DNA from: Leucobacter sp. CX169
GTDB taxonomy: Bacteria > Actinomycetota > Actinomycetes > Actinomycetales > Microbacteriaceae
Direction of reading: 5' to 3'
DNA: 64,000 bases
Assembly: GCF_017161405.1 (NCBI RefSeq)
Contig: NZ_CP071051.1
Span: 1,116,001-1,180,000, forward strand
The notes below the pieces were generated by a model that did no database searches, had not been told where the DNA came from, and saw only the letters and a list, made by a program, of their open reading frames with translations. Shown piece by piece: positions 37,929 to 49,137 of the stretch; position 1 is the first letter of the stretch, and every line of letters starts with the position of its first letter. The translations under genes and the position numbers were made by a program.

Positions 37929-39722
37929 ATGTCGGAACGTCGCCAGCGGCGTCTACGGCGCACGATCGCGCTTGCGGCGGTAATCGTTGCGGCCGGGGCG
38001 TGCATGATTCGCCTCGTCGACATCCAGGTCGTCCAGGCCGCGCAGCTGAGCGAGGATGCGCACGGAAAGCGCGCGGTCCCCGTGACGATCCCGAGCGTCC
38101 GCGGCGACATCGTGGACCGCAACGGCGCGGTGCTTGCCACGACCGATGAGCGCTTCGATGTGCAGCTCTCACCCAAGAACACGAAGCTCAACGGCAGCAC
38201 CTTCTTCCGGGCGACCGGCGACGGATCGATCGAGACCGAGGTCGTCAGTGCGAAGAAGGCGTTCGGCGAGATCGGCGCCATTACCGGGCAGTCCTCCGCC
38301 GAGATCCAAGCCATCGTTGACCAGGCGCTCGAAGAGAATCCGAAGTCGGACTTCGCCTATGTGAAGCGGTCGGTGGACCTCGCGGCGCTCAATCAGCTCA
38401 AGGCGCTCCGGATCCCGTGGCTCACGTTCGACTACGACTCGGCGAGAAACTACCCGAGCGGCGCGGTCGGCGGAAACCTGATCGGGTTCGTGGGCGACGA
38501 GAACGAAGCCCAGTCGGGCATCGAGCTGTCGCAGGACGCCTGCCTTGCCGGCACGGACGGCTCGGAGAGCTACGAGCGCGGCGCCGACGGTGTCGCTCTC
38601 CCAGGTAGCGTCGTCGTGCGCGAGCGGGCCGTCAACGGCGGCACCGTCGAGCTCTCGATCGATCGCGACCTGCAGTGGCAGGCACAGCAGAGCATCAACG
38701 CGCAGGTGCAAAAGGTGTCCGCGGAGTACGGATACCTCGTGATCATGGACGTGAAGACCGGCGAGCTCGTTGCGGTCGCCGAGGACGGTTCCGTCGACCC
38801 GAACGATGTCGATGCGTCCGATCCCACGAAGCGCGAGGCGCGCTCGTTTGTGGCCCCCTACGAGCCCGGTTCGACGTTCAAGACGTTGACCGCGGCCGCG
38901 CTCATCGATACCGGGGCGGCGACCCCGAACTCAGCCCAGCTCACCCCCTCGACGCTCACGCCCGAGGCCGGCGTCATCTTCAACGACTCGTTCGTGCACG
39001 CGCCCGAGCCGTGGACGCTCACGGGGATTCTCGTGCACTCCTCGAACGTCGGCATCTCGCTGCTCGGCAGTCGGCTAGACGCAGAGACCCGGTACGACTA
39101 CCTCCAGAAGTTCGGCGTTGGCATCTCAACGGATTCCGGACTGCCCCTCGAGGACTCCGGCATGCTCGCCGCGCCCGCAGACTGGGACGCACAGACGAAG
39201 TACAACACGATGTTCGGGCAGGGCCTCTCGTCGACGATCGTGCAGACGGCCAGCGCCTATCAGGCAATCGCAAACGACGGGGAGCGGATCCCGCCGACCC
39301 TCGTGCGTAGCTGCACGTCGGCCGAGGGGGAGACCGAGACCTTCGAGCACGGCGACCCCGTGCGCGTCATCTCGCCCGAGTCCTCCCAGACGGTCATCAA
39401 CATGATGGAGGCGGTCGTGAACGAGAGCTGGATCACCCCCTACGTGTCCATCCCGGGCTACCGCATCGCGGGCAAGACTGGCACCGCCGAGCAGTCCGAC
39501 GGCCAGGGCGGCTACCGTTCGGACTACGTGTCGAGCTTCGCCGGGGTCTTCCCCGCCGACGATCCCCAGTACGTCGCGGTAGCATCGATAGCGTTCCCCA
39601 AGTCCGGGGACGGCGGCGTCGCGGCCCTCACCGCGTTCCGCGAAGCGGCCGAGGCCACGATCCGCGCCTTCCACATACCTCCGTCGACGGGGGCCTACGA
39701 GCCCCTGGCGACCACCTACTAG
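37929..39722 (+). CDS. ftsI: Septal peptidoglycan transpeptidase (class B PBP, FtsI/PBP3)
   Basis: A 597-residue class B penicillin-binding protein: short basic cytoplasmic tail, one membrane anchor (about residues 11-32), a pedestal/dimerisation domain containing RGDIVDRNGAVLA, and a transpeptidase domain with S315-x-x-K318 (PGSTFK), S371-S-N373 (SSNVG) and K516-T-G518 (KTGTAE). It crosslinks septal peptidoglycan with FtsW. ATG 37929 was preferred over TTG 37914 because GGAGG lies just upstream; spacing is short. Length matches FtsI of relatives. Confidence 0.94.
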   Translation: MSERRQRRLRRTIALAAVIVAAGACMIRLVDIQVVQAAQLSEDAHGKRAVPVTIPSVRGDIVDRNGAVLATTDERFDVQLSPKNTKLNGSTFFRATGDGSIETEVVSAKKAFGEIGAITGQSSAEIQAIVDQALEENPKSDFAYVKRSVDLAALNQLKALRIPWLTFDYDSARNYPSGAVGGNLIGFVGDENEAQSGIELSQDACLAGTDGSESYERGADGVALPGSVVVRERAVNGGTVELSIDRDLQWQAQQSINAQVQKVSAEYGYLVIMDVKTGELVAVAEDGSVDPNDVDASDPTKREARSFVAPYEPGSTFKTLTAAALIDTGAATPNSAQLTPSTLTPEAGVIFNDSFVHAPEPWTLTGILVHSSNVGISLLGSRLDAETRYDYLQKFGVGISTDSGLPLEDSGMLAAPADWDAQTKYNTMFGQGLSSTIVQTASAYQAIANDGERIPPTLVRSCTSAEGETETFEHGDPVRVISPESSQTVINMMEAVVNESWITPYVSIPGYRIAGKTGTAEQSDGQGGYRSDYVSSFAGVFPADDPQYVAVASIAFPKSGDGGVAALTAFREAAEATIRAFHIPPSTGAYEPLATTY

Positions 39723-39758
39723 TCCGCGCAATCCGCGAATGAAATCGAGTGAGCACCC

Positions 39759-41309
39759 GTGAGTGATTCCCCTTCTTTGAGCATCCGGCCGACCCGCCCA
39801 GACGCGGTGCCACTGAGCCGGATCGTCGCCTCGTTCGGCTTCGCCGTCCGGGGAAGCGTTGGGGACCGCTCGGTCACGGGCGTCACGCTCGACTCGCGCG
39901 ATGTGCAGCCGGGTGACCTCTACGTGGGTATGCCCGGGGCGAAGCGCCACGGCGCGGAGTTCGCTGAGATGGCGGCGCTGCGCGGGGCGAGCGCGATCCT
40001 GACGGACGCCGCGGGTGCCGAACTTGCGGTGCCCGCCGGCCTGCCGGTGCTCGTCACGCAGGGGCCGCCCCGCGAGGTGCTCGGCGAGGTGTCGGCCCTC
40101 GTCTACGGCACGACCGGCCACGATGCGCTCATCTTTGGGGTGACAGGTACCAACGGCAAGACGAGCATCGTATATCTGCTCGCCGAGCTGCTGCGCGCCG
40201 CGGGGATCAAGCCCGGCTTGAGCTCGACCGCCGAGCGTCGCATTGGTGACACGGTCATCACGAGCCACCTGACGACCCCGGAAGCCTCCGAGATGCACGG
40301 GCTGTTGGCGCGCATGCGCGAGGAAGAGGTGGGCGGCATCGCGCTCGAGGTGTCGGCCCAGGCCACCAAGCGCCACCGCGTCGACGGTATCCACTTCGAT
40401 GTCGTCGCGTTCAATAACTTCTCACAGGATCACCTCGACGAGTTCGCGTCGCTCGAGGAGTACTTCGCGGCCAAGCAGGCACTGTTCAGCCCCGAGCACG
40501 CCGAGCGCGGCGTCGTGGTAGTCGACGGCGAGTGGGGTCAGCGCCTGGCGCGCGAGTCCAAGATCCCGGTAACGACCCTGGCAACCGAATATGGCCAGAG
40601 CGCCGACTGGTACCTCGCGATCACCCGGCAGAGCCTCGACGGTATTTCGTTTGTCTTGCAGGGCCCCGGTGGCGCGAGCTTCCGCGGCAGCCTTCCCGTG
40701 TTTGGCCGGTTTATGGCCGAGAACGCGGCCCTCGCGCTCATCATGCTGCACGAGGCAGGTGTCTCGCTCGACCAGGTGGCGGCAGGCCTTGACCGCGGGC
40801 GCATCCCCGTCTACATCCCGGGCCGTCTCGAAGAGATCACCACCGGGGGACCAGGCCCGCGCTTCTTCGTCGACTACGGGCACACCCCGGGCAGCTTCAG
40901 CGCGATGCTCGACGCGCTCGACGAGGTCGTTGACGGCCGGATCATCTTCCTGTTTGGCGCCGACGGTGACCGCGACACGACGAAGCGCGAGGAGATGGGG
41001 CGCATTGCCGCCGCAGGTTCCCATGTCGTCATCGTCTGCGATTACCACCCGCGCACCGAGGACCCCGCGAAGATTCGCGCCCAGCTCATCGAGGGTGCTC
41101 GCTCGGCTGGCGGGCGCACCGAGATCGTCGAGGTGCCGGATCCGCGAGTTGCTGTGCTCACCGCCATTTCGATGGCGGGTGACGGAGACGTTATTCTGTA
41201 TGCCGGGCCAGGCCATGAGGACTACCAGGAGATCGCGGGTGAGCACATCCCGTACTCGGCCCGAGACGAAGTGCGCGGCGCGCTCCGCGAGGCAGGACTG
41301 ACAACGTGA
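39759..41309 (+). CDS. murE: UDP-MurNAc-tripeptide synthetase (MurE), probably not DAP-specific
   Basis: A 516-residue Mur ligase adding the third amino acid of the stem peptide. It has the ATP loop GTNGKTS near residue 130 and the carbamylated-lysine region YFAAKQALF. The selectivity motif that reads DNPR in meso-diaminopimelate ligases is D-Y-H-P-R here (residues 428-432, in CDYHPRTEDPAK), with one extra residue. Microbacteriaceae usually carry B-type peptidoglycan with diaminobutyrate, ornithine, lysine or homoserine in the chain, so a non-DAP substrate is likely; which one cannot be told. GTG start, overlapping nothing upstream; its stop overlaps murF. Confidence 0.92.
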   Translation: MSDSPSLSIRPTRPDAVPLSRIVASFGFAVRGSVGDRSVTGVTLDSRDVQPGDLYVGMPGAKRHGAEFAEMAALRGASAILTDAAGAELAVPAGLPVLVTQGPPREVLGEVSALVYGTTGHDALIFGVTGTNGKTSIVYLLAELLRAAGIKPGLSSTAERRIGDTVITSHLTTPEASEMHGLLARMREEEVGGIALEVSAQATKRHRVDGIHFDVVAFNNFSQDHLDEFASLEEYFAAKQALFSPEHAERGVVVVDGEWGQRLARESKIPVTTLATEYGQSADWYLAITRQSLDGISFVLQGPGGASFRGSLPVFGRFMAENAALALIMLHEAGVSLDQVAAGLDRGRIPVYIPGRLEEITTGGPGPRFFVDYGHTPGSFSAMLDALDEVVDGRIIFLFGADGDRDTTKREEMGRIAAAGSHVVIVCDYHPRTEDPAKIRAQLIEGARSAGGRTEIVEVPDPRVAVLTAISMAGDGDVILYAGPGHEDYQEIAGEHIPYSARDEVRGALREAGLTT

Positions 41310-42715
41310 TTGCACTCTCGCTCAGCGAGATCGCCCAGGCGGTTTCCGGACGGCTCGTCCTGGGCGCGAGCGGTACGACTTCCGAGACGGTCATCGACGG
41401 CCTCTCGCAGACGGACTCTCGCGAGGTTGAGACCGGCCAAATCTTCTTCGCCCGGCGCGGCGAAGAGACCGACGGGCACCGTTTTGTGGAGAAGGCAATC
41501 GACAACGGCGCCGCGCTGATCGTGGTCGAGCGGGAGATCGACGACCGTGTGCCGCAGATCGTCGTCGCCGATTCGACCGATGCGCTCGGCGCGCTGGCGA
41601 CCGAGGTCGTCCGCCGAGTGAACGACGCCGGGAACTTGCAGATCGTCGGCATCACCGGCTCCAACGGCAAGACCACGACGAAGAACCTGCTCGCCGCGAT
41701 GACGGCCCGCCTCGGCGAGACTGTTGCCTCGGAGAAGTCGTTCAACAACGAGGTCGGCGGGCCGCTCACGATGCTGCGCGTCACGGCCGACACCCGCTAC
41801 TTGGTGGCGGAAATGGGCGCGAGCGCGGAGGGCGAGATCACGCGCCTCGTGCGGATGGCGCCACCCCAGATCGGTGTCGTGCTGTCAGTCGGCTTCGCGC
41901 ACGCCGGTGGGTTTGGCGGCATTGAGACGACCGTGCGCACGAAGAGCGAGATGGTGCGCGACCTCGCCCCGGGCGCCGTCGCGGTGCTGAACCGCGACGA
42001 CCCGCGCGTCGCCGGTATGGCCGAGCTGACCCGCGCCCAAGTGCGCTGGTTTGGATTGAGCGCGGCCTCGGACGTCTGGGCTGCACAGCCCGAGTCTGAC
42101 GCGAGCGGCACCCGCTTCACGTTGCACGCCGGTGGCGAGTCCCGCCCCGTGCACTTTCGCGTGCTCGGCGAGCACCACGTCATGAACGCGCTGGCGGCGG
42201 CCACCGTTGCACACGAGCTGGGACTCGCGATCGACGAGATTGTCGCGTCGCTCGAGGAAGCAACCCGCCCCGCGCGCTGGCGCATGGAGGTGCTCGGCGG
42301 CCGTGACGGCGTGACCGTCATCAACGACGCCTATAACGCGAGCCCCGACTCGATGAGCGCTGCGCTCAAGACCCTGGCGCAGATCCGGAAGCCCGCTGGC
42401 CGCTCGATCGCCGTCCTCGGCGCGATGAGCGAGCTGGGCGAGATCTCGGGCGAGGAGCACGACCGGATCGGTCTGCAGACCGTGCGCCTGCGCATCTCCG
42501 AGCTCGTCGTGGTCGGCGCCGAGGCGCGCCGGCTGCACATCAGCGCGATCAACGAGGGCAACTGGGATGGCGAGAGCGTCTTTTTTGCCGACGCCGACGC
42601 CGCCTACGACTACCTGATTGCCACTATTCGACCGGACGACACCGTGCTGGTGAAGTCCTCTAATGCCGCCGGGCTCCGCTTCCTCGGCGACCGACTGGGA
42701 GAGGCTTTCGCATGA
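41306..42715 (+). CDS. murF: UDP-MurNAc-pentapeptide synthetase
   Basis: A 469-residue Mur ligase that joins D-Ala-D-Ala to the UDP-MurNAc tripeptide. Motifs: [28 protein letters not shown] (typical MurF), [13 protein letters not shown], and [12 protein letters not shown], the MurF C-terminal signature. The GTG start overlaps the murE stop as GTGA and the stop overlaps mraY as ATGA, so translation is coupled. Length is standard. Confidence 0.96.
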   Translation: MIALSLSEIAQAVSGRLVLGASGTTSETVIDGLSQTDSREVETGQIFFARRGEETDGHRFVEKAIDNGAALIVVEREIDDRVPQIVVADSTDALGALATEVVRRVNDAGNLQIVGITGSNGKTTTKNLLAAMTARLGETVASEKSFNNEVGGPLTMLRVTADTRYLVAEMGASAEGEITRLVRMAPPQIGVVLSVGFAHAGGFGGIETTVRTKSEMVRDLAPGAVAVLNRDDPRVAGMAELTRAQVRWFGLSAASDVWAAQPESDASGTRFTLHAGGESRPVHFRVLGEHHVMNALAAATVAHELGLAIDEIVASLEEATRPARWRMEVLGGRDGVTVINDAYNASPDSMSAALKTLAQIRKPAGRSIAVLGAMSELGEISGEEHDRIGLQTVRLRISELVVVGAEARRLHISAINEGNWDGESVFFADADAAYDYLIATIRPDDTVLVKSSNAAGLRFLGDRLGEAFA

Positions 42716-43794
42716 TCGCACTGCTCAGCGCCGCGGTAATCTCGCTGCTCTACTCGTTGCTGCTCACCCCGCTCTTCATCCGGGGTTTCCGGAAGCTCCA
42801 CTGGGGTCAGTTCATCCGAGAGGATGGACCGAAGTCGCACTTTGCCAAGCGCGGTACCCCCACGATGGGCGGCCTGATCTTCATCTCCGGCTCGGTCATT
42901 GCGTACTTTGCGGCCAAGCTCCTCGCGGGCGAGCGGCCCACCGCTTCGGCCCTGCTCGTCATCCTGATGATGGTCGGACTCGCGGCGGTCGGCTTCGTGG
43001 ATGACTTCCTCAAAACCCGCAAGCAGCAGTCGCTCGGACTCGGCGGCTGGTCAAAGATCGCGGGCCAGGTGTTGGTCGCGCTCGCATTTGGCCTGCTCTC
43101 GCTGCGGTTCGCGAACGAGCACGGGCTGACGCCCGCCTCGACTCACGTGTCGCTGTTTCGCGACCTCCCCATCGATTTCTTCGCGCTGGGCGCGATCGCC
43201 GGACTGATCCTGTTTCTCCTCTGGGTGATCATCATCGTCGCCTCCGCGTCGAACGCGGTGAACGTGACGGACGGCCTGGACGGCCTCGCCGGCGGGTCCT
43301 CGATCTTCGCGCTGAGCGCGTACGTCGTCATCGGTTTCTGGCAGTTCAACCAGTCGTGTATCGCCAACCCCGGCGAGGCCGGCTGCTACGAGGTGCGCGA
43401 CCCGCTCGATCTCGCGGTCATCGCGGCGGCGCTCGTCGGCGGCCTCATCGGCTTCCTCTGGTGGAACACGAGCCCGGCCCACATCTACATGGGCGACACC
43501 GGCTCCCTCGGCATCGGCGGCGCGATTGCCGCGCTCGCGATCCTCAGCCGCACCGAGCTCCTGCTCGTACTCATCGGCGGTCTGTTCATCATCGAGGCCG
43601 GCTCGGTCATCGTGCAGCGCATCTACTTCAAAGCGACCAAGGGCAAACGCATCTTCTTGATGAGCCCCATTCACCACCACTTCGAGCTGAAGGGCTGGGC
43701 CGAGGTCACGGTCGTGGTGCGCTTCTGGATCATCGCCGGCGTGTTCGTGATGGCCGCGGTCGGCTCCTTCTACGCAGAATGGATCACGCAGTGA
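42712..43794 (+). CDS. mraY: Phospho-MurNAc-pentapeptide translocase
   Basis: A 360-residue integral membrane enzyme with about ten helices that transfers phospho-MurNAc-pentapeptide to undecaprenyl phosphate to give lipid I. Conserved blocks: [11 protein letters not shown] near residue 45, the aspartate pair [32 protein letters not shown] with the nucleophilic-site Asp residues, and [13 protein letters not shown] near the end. ATG 42712 overlaps the murF stop. Confidence 0.97.
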   Translation: MIALLSAAVISLLYSLLLTPLFIRGFRKLHWGQFIREDGPKSHFAKRGTPTMGGLIFISGSVIAYFAAKLLAGERPTASALLVILMMVGLAAVGFVDDFLKTRKQQSLGLGGWSKIAGQVLVALAFGLLSLRFANEHGLTPASTHVSLFRDLPIDFFALGAIAGLILFLLWVIIIVASASNAVNVTDGLDGLAGGSSIFALSAYVVIGFWQFNQSCIANPGEAGCYEVRDPLDLAVIAAALVGGLIGFLWWNTSPAHIYMGDTGSLGIGGAIAALAILSRTELLLVLIGGLFIIEAGSVIVQRIYFKATKGKRIFLMSPIHHHFELKGWAEVTVVVRFWIIAGVFVMAAVGSFYAEWITQ

Positions 43795-45359
43795 CGGGTC
43801 ACGTCGATACCGAGGCTAACGGCGAGCAGAACTTCGAGCAGGATCCGGTCCGCGCACGCGTACACGCCCTGCGCAGCTGGAACGACGACTGGTCGGGTCT
43901 CCGCGTCGCCGTCCTCGGGCTCGGTGTGACGGGTTTCTCGGTCGCCGACACGCTCGTCGAGCTCGGCTCGCGCGTGCGGGTGCTGCACGGTGCCCCCGAC
44001 GCGGAGCGCGAGAATCTCCTCGACGTCATCGGCGCGGAGCGACTCTCCGGCGCGGACGACGCGGCGCAGCTCGCCGACCTTCAGGAGTTTGATCCGGAGC
44101 TCGTCGTGGTCTCGCCCGGCTACCGCCCAGACCACCCCCTCGTGCAGTGGGCGGAGGGTCGCGGCACGATCGTGTGGGGCGACATCCAGCTCGGCTGGCG
44201 GCTGCGCGACAAGACCGCACGCGTGGCCGACTGGATCTGCATCACGGGGACGAACGGCAAGACGACAACGACCCAGCTGACGGCGCACATGCTCAAGGCC
44301 GGCGGTCTGCGGGTTGCCCCGGTGGGAAACATCGGCGTGCCGATCCTGGACGCACTGCGCGACCCCCAAGGCTACGACGTACTCGTGGTCGAACTCTCGA
44401 GCTTCCAGCTGCACCGCATCGGCGAGATCTCGCCCTACGCGAGCGTCTGCCTGAACGTCGCCGACGACCACCTCGACTGGCACGGCAGCGCGCGCCGGTA
44501 TCGCACCGCGAAGGCTAGAGTCTACGAGCACACGCAAGTTGCTTGCGTTTACAATCGCGCCGACGACGCGACCCTGCAGATGGTCGAAGAAGCCGACGTG
44601 GTGGAGGGCGCTCGCGCCATCAGCTTCGGCCTCGACACCCCCGGCCCGAGTGGCGTCGGCATCGTCGATGGGCTGCTCATTGACCGCGCCTTCCATGACG
44701 ATCGGCGCAACAGCGCCTACGAGCTCATCACGGTGGAGGAACTCGAGAAGCGTGGGCTCGGCGCCCCGCACGTGCTCCAGAACATCCTGGCCGCCGCGGC
44801 GCTCGCGCGCTCGCGCGGCGTCGCCCCGCTTGACATCGCGGAGGCGCTCGGGGGCTTCGAGATGGACGCGCATCGCGTCCAGCTGCTCGGCGAGTTCGCC
44901 GGGGTGGCCTGGGTTGACGACTCGAAGGCGACCAACGCGCACGCCGCACAGGCGTCGCTGCGATCGTTCGAGCGTATTGTCTGGGTCGTCGGCGGCCTGT
45001 TGAAGGGGGTCGACCTCGACGAGCTCGTGCGGCAGAACCACGGGCGCCTCGCTGGCGTGGTCGTGATCGGTGTCGACCGGGCTCCTGTGCTCGCCGCGCT
45101 CTCGCGACACGCGCCGCAGGTGCCGAGCTTCGAGGTTGTGCCGGGTGACACTGAGGACGTCATGGTGCAGGCGGTGCGCGCCGCGGCGACGCTCGCGCAG
45201 GCGGGCGACACGGTACTGCTGTCGCCGGCGGCGGCATCGATGGATCAATTTGACAGCTACGCGGATCGTGGCCGGCGCTTCCAGGAGGCGCTGGGCGCGC
45301 TGAGGGATGAAGGGGCGCAGGGTGACGACGTCGGGACCGCAGGCTCCACGGAGGCCTAG
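43791..45359 (+). CDS. murD: UDP-MurNAc-L-alanine:D-glutamate ligase
   Basis: A 522-residue Mur ligase adding D-glutamate. It has an N-terminal Rossmann region ([17 protein letters not shown]), ATP site [29 protein letters not shown], and [12 protein letters not shown]. An N-terminal extension of about 30 acidic residues precedes the fold. The GTG at 43791 overlaps the mraY stop as GTGA; the longer upstream frame was dismissed as an mraY shadow. The 3' end overlaps ftsW by about 50 bases if ftsW starts at ATG 45307. Confidence 0.95.
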   Translation: MTGHVDTEANGEQNFEQDPVRARVHALRSWNDDWSGLRVAVLGLGVTGFSVADTLVELGSRVRVLHGAPDAERENLLDVIGAERLSGADDAAQLADLQEFDPELVVVSPGYRPDHPLVQWAEGRGTIVWGDIQLGWRLRDKTARVADWICITGTNGKTTTTQLTAHMLKAGGLRVAPVGNIGVPILDALRDPQGYDVLVVELSSFQLHRIGEISPYASVCLNVADDHLDWHGSARRYRTAKARVYEHTQVACVYNRADDATLQMVEEADVVEGARAISFGLDTPGPSGVGIVDGLLIDRAFHDDRRNSAYELITVEELEKRGLGAPHVLQNILAAAALARSRGVAPLDIAEALGGFEMDAHRVQLLGEFAGVAWVDDSKATNAHAAQASLRSFERIVWVVGGLLKGVDLDELVRQNHGRLAGVVVIGVDRAPVLAALSRHAPQVPSFEVVPGDTEDVMVQAVRAAATLAQAGDTVLLSPAAASMDQFDSYADRGRRFQEALGALRDEGAQGDDVGTAGSTEA

Positions 45360-46548
45360 CCGCAGTGGTGCGAGCGGCACCGCTGGCGCCGGCGCGACCC
45401 GGATCAACCTCGGCCCGGGGCTGACTCTCGGCGGTGACGCCACTTCAGTGGTGATCAGCGCGACGACGCTCTTGCTCGTCGGTTTCGGCCTGATCATGGT
45501 GCTGTCATCGTCGTCGATCACGTCGTACCTCGACGACCGGGGTTTCTTCGGCGCATTCTGGAATCAGGCGCTGTACGCAGTTGTCGGGCTGCCCTTGATG
45601 TTTGTCGCGGCAAACCTGCCGGTCACCTTCTGGCGGAAGTGGGCCTGGGCGCTCTTCGCGCTCGGACTCGCGCTGCAGGTGCTGGTGTTCACACCGCTCG
45701 GCGTCGAGAGCTACGGCAACCGAAACTGGATCCAGATCGGAAGCTTCTCGGGGCAGCCCTCCGAGCCCCTGAAGCTCGCACTGATCGTGTGGATCGGCGC
45801 GGTGCTGTACGCCAAGCAGCCGTTGCTCGGCCAGAAGAAGCACGTGTTCATCCCCGTGATTTTCCCGGGTGCACTGGCCGCGTTGGGCCTGGTCCTCATG
45901 GGCAAGGACCTCGGTACCGTGCTCATTATGGGCGGCGTCGTCATCGGGGCACTCTTCTTTGCCGGGATCGACTGGAAATCCCTCGGCATCATCGTGGCGG
46001 GAGCGGCGCTGACGGCCTTCCTCTTTGTCGTGACGAGCGAGAACCGCATGAACCGACTCTTCGGTCACGCGACCGGCAACGACGACTACAGTGGCCTCGG
46101 CTGGCAGCCGCTGCACGGGCTCTGGGCGCTCGCTGGCGGTGGCGTCTTCGGCGTTGGACTGGGCGGGTCGAAGGCGAAGTGGTCGTGGCTGCCCGCGGCC
46201 GACAACGACTATATTTTCGCGATCATCGGCGAGGAACTCGGCCTCATCGGTGCCTGCCTGGTGATCGTGCTCTATGCCGTGCTCGCGGTGATGATGCTGC
46301 GCGTCATCCGCAACGCCCGCGACATCTTCGGGCGAGCGGTCGTCGGTGGCGTGCTGGTGTGGGTCGTCGGCCAGGCGCTCGTCAACATCGCCGTCGTCGT
46401 CGGGATCCTGCCCGTTCTGGGGGTGCCGCTGCCGCTCTTGAGCTCGGGTGGGACCGCACTCATCGCGGTACTCGGGGCAATGGGGGTCGTGCTGTCAGTC
46501 GCGCGCGACGCCGCCGCATATCAGGAAGAGCTCGCGGCCGAGCGCTAG
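45307..46548 (+). CDS. ftsW: Septal peptidoglycan polymerase FtsW (SEDS family)
   Basis: A 413-residue SEDS glycosyltransferase with about ten helices that polymerises lipid II at the septum with FtsI. Hallmarks are NRNWIQIGSFSGQPSEPLK (the RWI-x-G-x-QPSE site), LMGKDLGTVLI, FAIIGEELGLIGA with the catalytic-site region, and PVLGVPLPLLSSGGTALIA. The basic cytoplasmic N-terminus of about 40 residues could begin at ATG 45307, inside murD, or at GTG 45322, which has AAGGGG at good spacing. I list the longer form. Confidence 0.94.
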   Translation: MKGRRVTTSGPQAPRRPSRSGASGTAGAGATRINLGPGLTLGGDATSVVISATTLLLVGFGLIMVLSSSSITSYLDDRGFFGAFWNQALYAVVGLPLMFVAANLPVTFWRKWAWALFALGLALQVLVFTPLGVESYGNRNWIQIGSFSGQPSEPLKLALIVWIGAVLYAKQPLLGQKKHVFIPVIFPGALAALGLVLMGKDLGTVLIMGGVVIGALFFAGIDWKSLGIIVAGAALTAFLFVVTSENRMNRLFGHATGNDDYSGLGWQPLHGLWALAGGGVFGVGLGGSKAKWSWLPAADNDYIFAIIGEELGLIGACLVIVLYAVLAVMMLRVIRNARDIFGRAVVGGVLVWVVGQALVNIAVVVGILPVLGVPLPLLSSGGTALIAVLGAMGVVLSVARDAAAYQEELAAER

Positions 46549-46580
46549 CGCACGGGCGACGCCACCAATCAAAGGACATC

Positions 46581-47657
46581 ATGACGACCTACCTGCTCGC
46601 CGGCGGCGGAACTGCCGGGCACGTGAACCCGCTGCTCGCGCTCGCTGACCACATTCGTGCGGTGGAGCCCGACAGCGAGATCATCGCCCTCGGCACGCGA
46701 GAGGGCCTGGAGTCTCGGCTGGTTCCGGAGCGTGGGTATGAGCTGCAGACGATCGACCGTGTACCGTTTCCGCGGCGCCCGAACGCGTATGCCCTGCGCT
46801 TCCCCTTGCGGTACGCGCGGGCCGTGCGCGAGACGCGCGCGCTGATCCGCGAGCGCGGCGTCGACGTGGTGGTCGGGTTCGGCGGGTATGTCTCGACGCC
46901 CGCGTACCGCGCCGCGCAGAAGGAGGGGGTGCCCTTCGTGATTCACGAGGCCAACGCGCGGCCCGGGCTCGCGAACAAGCTGGGCGCCCGCGGCACGGAC
47001 TTTGTCGGGGTGACCTTCGCGGGGACCCCGATCCGGGGCGCCCGCGTCACCGGAATGCCGCTGCGCCCCGAGATCGAGCATCTCGACCGCGCGGGCACGA
47101 GGGACGCGGCGCGGGCACACTTTGGGCTCGACCCGGCGCGTCGCACGCTACTCGTCACGGGCGGCTCGCTCGGCGCGAGGGCAATCAACGAGTCGATCTC
47201 GTCACAGGCTGCCGAGATCGTGGCGGCCGGCGCCCAGGTGCTGCATGTCTGGGGTGGGCTCACTGAGCTCGTTGACCCTGGGGTTGATGGGTACGTCGTG
47301 CTGCCCTACTGCGACCGGATGGACCTCGCGTTTGCCGCCTGCGACCTCGCGCTCTCGCGGGCAGGGTCGACGACCGTGAGCGAGCTGTCCGGGCTCGGGA
47401 TCCCCGCGGTGTTCGTGCCGTATGGGCACGGAAACGGCGAGCAGCGCTTCAATGCCGCGGGCGTCGTGGCGGCCGGGGGAGCGATCCTGGTGGACGACGC
47501 CGAGCTGACCCCCGAGTGGGTGCGGGGGGAGCTGATCCCGCTCCTGCAGGATGACGCGCGCCTCGCCGACATGGCCGCACGGGCGACGGGCGCTGGGACG
47601 CTCGACGGCACACGGTGCCTGTACGGCCTCGTCGCAGAGGCGCTCACGGCGCGCTGA
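46581..47657 (+). CDS. murG: Lipid II synthase MurG
   Basis: A 358-residue GT28 glycosyltransferase that adds GlcNAc to lipid I. It has the N-terminal glycine loop [51 protein letters not shown], the second glycine loop [12 protein letters not shown], and [20 protein letters not shown], the UDP-binding signature. ATG 46581 is preceded by AAAGGA. Length is typical; the long upstream frame is an ftsW shadow. Confidence 0.96.
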   Translation: MTTYLLAGGGTAGHVNPLLALADHIRAVEPDSEIIALGTREGLESRLVPERGYELQTIDRVPFPRRPNAYALRFPLRYARAVRETRALIRERGVDVVVGFGGYVSTPAYRAAQKEGVPFVIHEANARPGLANKLGARGTDFVGVTFAGTPIRGARVTGMPLRPEIEHLDRAGTRDAARAHFGLDPARRTLLVTGGSLGARAINESISSQAAEIVAAGAQVLHVWGGLTELVDPGVDGYVVLPYCDRMDLAFAACDLALSRAGSTTVSELSGLGIPAVFVPYGHGNGEQRFNAAGVVAAGGAILVDDAELTPEWVRGELIPLLQDDARLADMAARATGAGTLDGTRCLYGLVAEALTAR

Positions 47658-47730
47658 CGGGCTCGCGCTCGGGCCCGCGCGCTATCCTGATACGTCTGTT
47701 GCACCGATCAGTAGTACCGCGGAGGACCCC

Positions 47731-49137
47731 ATGATCTACCCCGACTTGACGCTCACGATCCCGGAAGACCTCGGACGGGTGCATTTCGTTGGCATCGGCG
47801 GGTCGGGTATGAGCGGCATCGCGCGCATGATGCTGGCCTCGGGCGTCACGATCTCCGGCTCCGACGCGAGCGAAAACGGCAACACCCAGGCGCTCGCCAC
47901 GCTGGGCGTCCCTATCGCGATCGGCCACGACGCCGCGAACGTCGGCGACGCCGACACCCTCGTCGTGACGAGCGCACTGTGGCAGGACAATCCCGAGTAC
48001 CAGCTCGCGCTCGCGCGCGGGCTCACGGTACTCCATCGCTCGCAGGCGCTCGCCTGGCTGAGCCGCGGTGGCCGCGTCGTCTCGATTGCCGGTGCACACG
48101 GAAAGACCACCTCCACGGGCATGGTGGTCACGGGTCTGCTCGAACTCGGCGCCGACCCTTCGTTTGTCAACGGCGGGGTAATCGAGTCTCTCGGTCTGAG
48201 CGCCCAGCACGGCTCGGGCACGGACTTCGTGATCGAGGCGGACGAGTCCGACGGCTCGTTCCAGCTGTACGACACCTCGGTCGCGCTCATCACTAACGTC
48301 GATCCCGAGCACTTGGACTTCTACGGCTCTCGCGAGGCCTTCATGCAGGCGTTTGTCGACTTCGCGAACGCCGCGAGCGAGACCGTCGTCATTTCCTCTG
48401 ACGATGCCGGCGCACAGGAGGTTCGGGCAAAGCTCGACCCCGCGAAGCTGGTCACCTTCGGCGAGGCTGCTGACGCCGACGTGCGCGTCGTGGACGTCGA
48501 CGAGACCGGCCCGGTTGCCTTCGGGATCGTCGTGGGCGGAGAGCGTTTTGACGCCCAGCTGTCGGTCTACGGCCGACACAACGCACTGAACGCCGCCGGC
48601 GCGGTCGCAGTGCTCATCGCGCTGGGTCAAGAGCCCGGCGCGTCGCTTGCGGCCGTCGCGACGTTCGGAGGCACGAAGCGACGTTTCGAGTTCCACGCCG
48701 ACATCGGCGGGGTGCGGGTCTACGACGACTACGCGCACCACCCCACCGAGGTCGCGGCCCTGCTCGCATCCGCGCGCCCCGTCGTGGGCGAGGGGCGACT
48801 CATCGCGATCCACCAGCCGCACTTGTACAGCCGCACGCGCATCTTCAGTCGCGAGTTTGCCGAGGCGCTCGAGGCTGGCGCTGACCACACGATCGTGCTC
48901 TCGGTCTGTGGCGCGCGCGAGGACCCCGAGCCCGGAGTGACGGGTGAGCTCGTTTCCGAAAAGTTCCACGACCAGAGCAAGGTCGCATATATCGACGACT
49001 GGCAGCGCGCCGCCGACTATGTCGCGGAGATCGCCCGGCCGGGCGATGTCTTCATCACGATGAGTTGCGGCGACGTCTACCGGATCATTCCGCAGGTGAC
49101 GCAGGCGCTCACGGACCGGTTCGCCGCGGGTCGTTGA
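47731..49137 (+). CDS. murC: UDP-N-acetylmuramate:L-alanine ligase
   Basis: A 468-residue Mur ligase that starts the stem peptide by adding L-Ala. Motifs: [19 protein letters not shown], the ATP loop [44 protein letters not shown]. The ATG at 47731 has GGAGG 6 bases upstream. A 73-base gap after murG includes a TATCCT hexamer that may be a local promoter. The stop shares bases with the ftsQ start (TGATG). Confidence 0.96.
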   Translation: MIYPDLTLTIPEDLGRVHFVGIGGSGMSGIARMMLASGVTISGSDASENGNTQALATLGVPIAIGHDAANVGDADTLVVTSALWQDNPEYQLALARGLTVLHRSQALAWLSRGGRVVSIAGAHGKTTSTGMVVTGLLELGADPSFVNGGVIESLGLSAQHGSGTDFVIEADESDGSFQLYDTSVALITNVDPEHLDFYGSREAFMQAFVDFANAASETVVISSDDAGAQEVRAKLDPAKLVTFGEAADADVRVVDVDETGPVAFGIVVGGERFDAQLSVYGRHNALNAAGAVAVLIALGQEPGASLAAVATFGGTKRRFEFHADIGGVRVYDDYAHHPTEVAALLASARPVVGEGRLIAIHQPHLYSRTRIFSREFAEALEAGADHTIVLSVCGAREDPEPGVTGELVSEKFHDQSKVAYIDDWQRAADYVAEIARPGDVFITMSCGDVYRIIPQVTQALTDRFAAGR

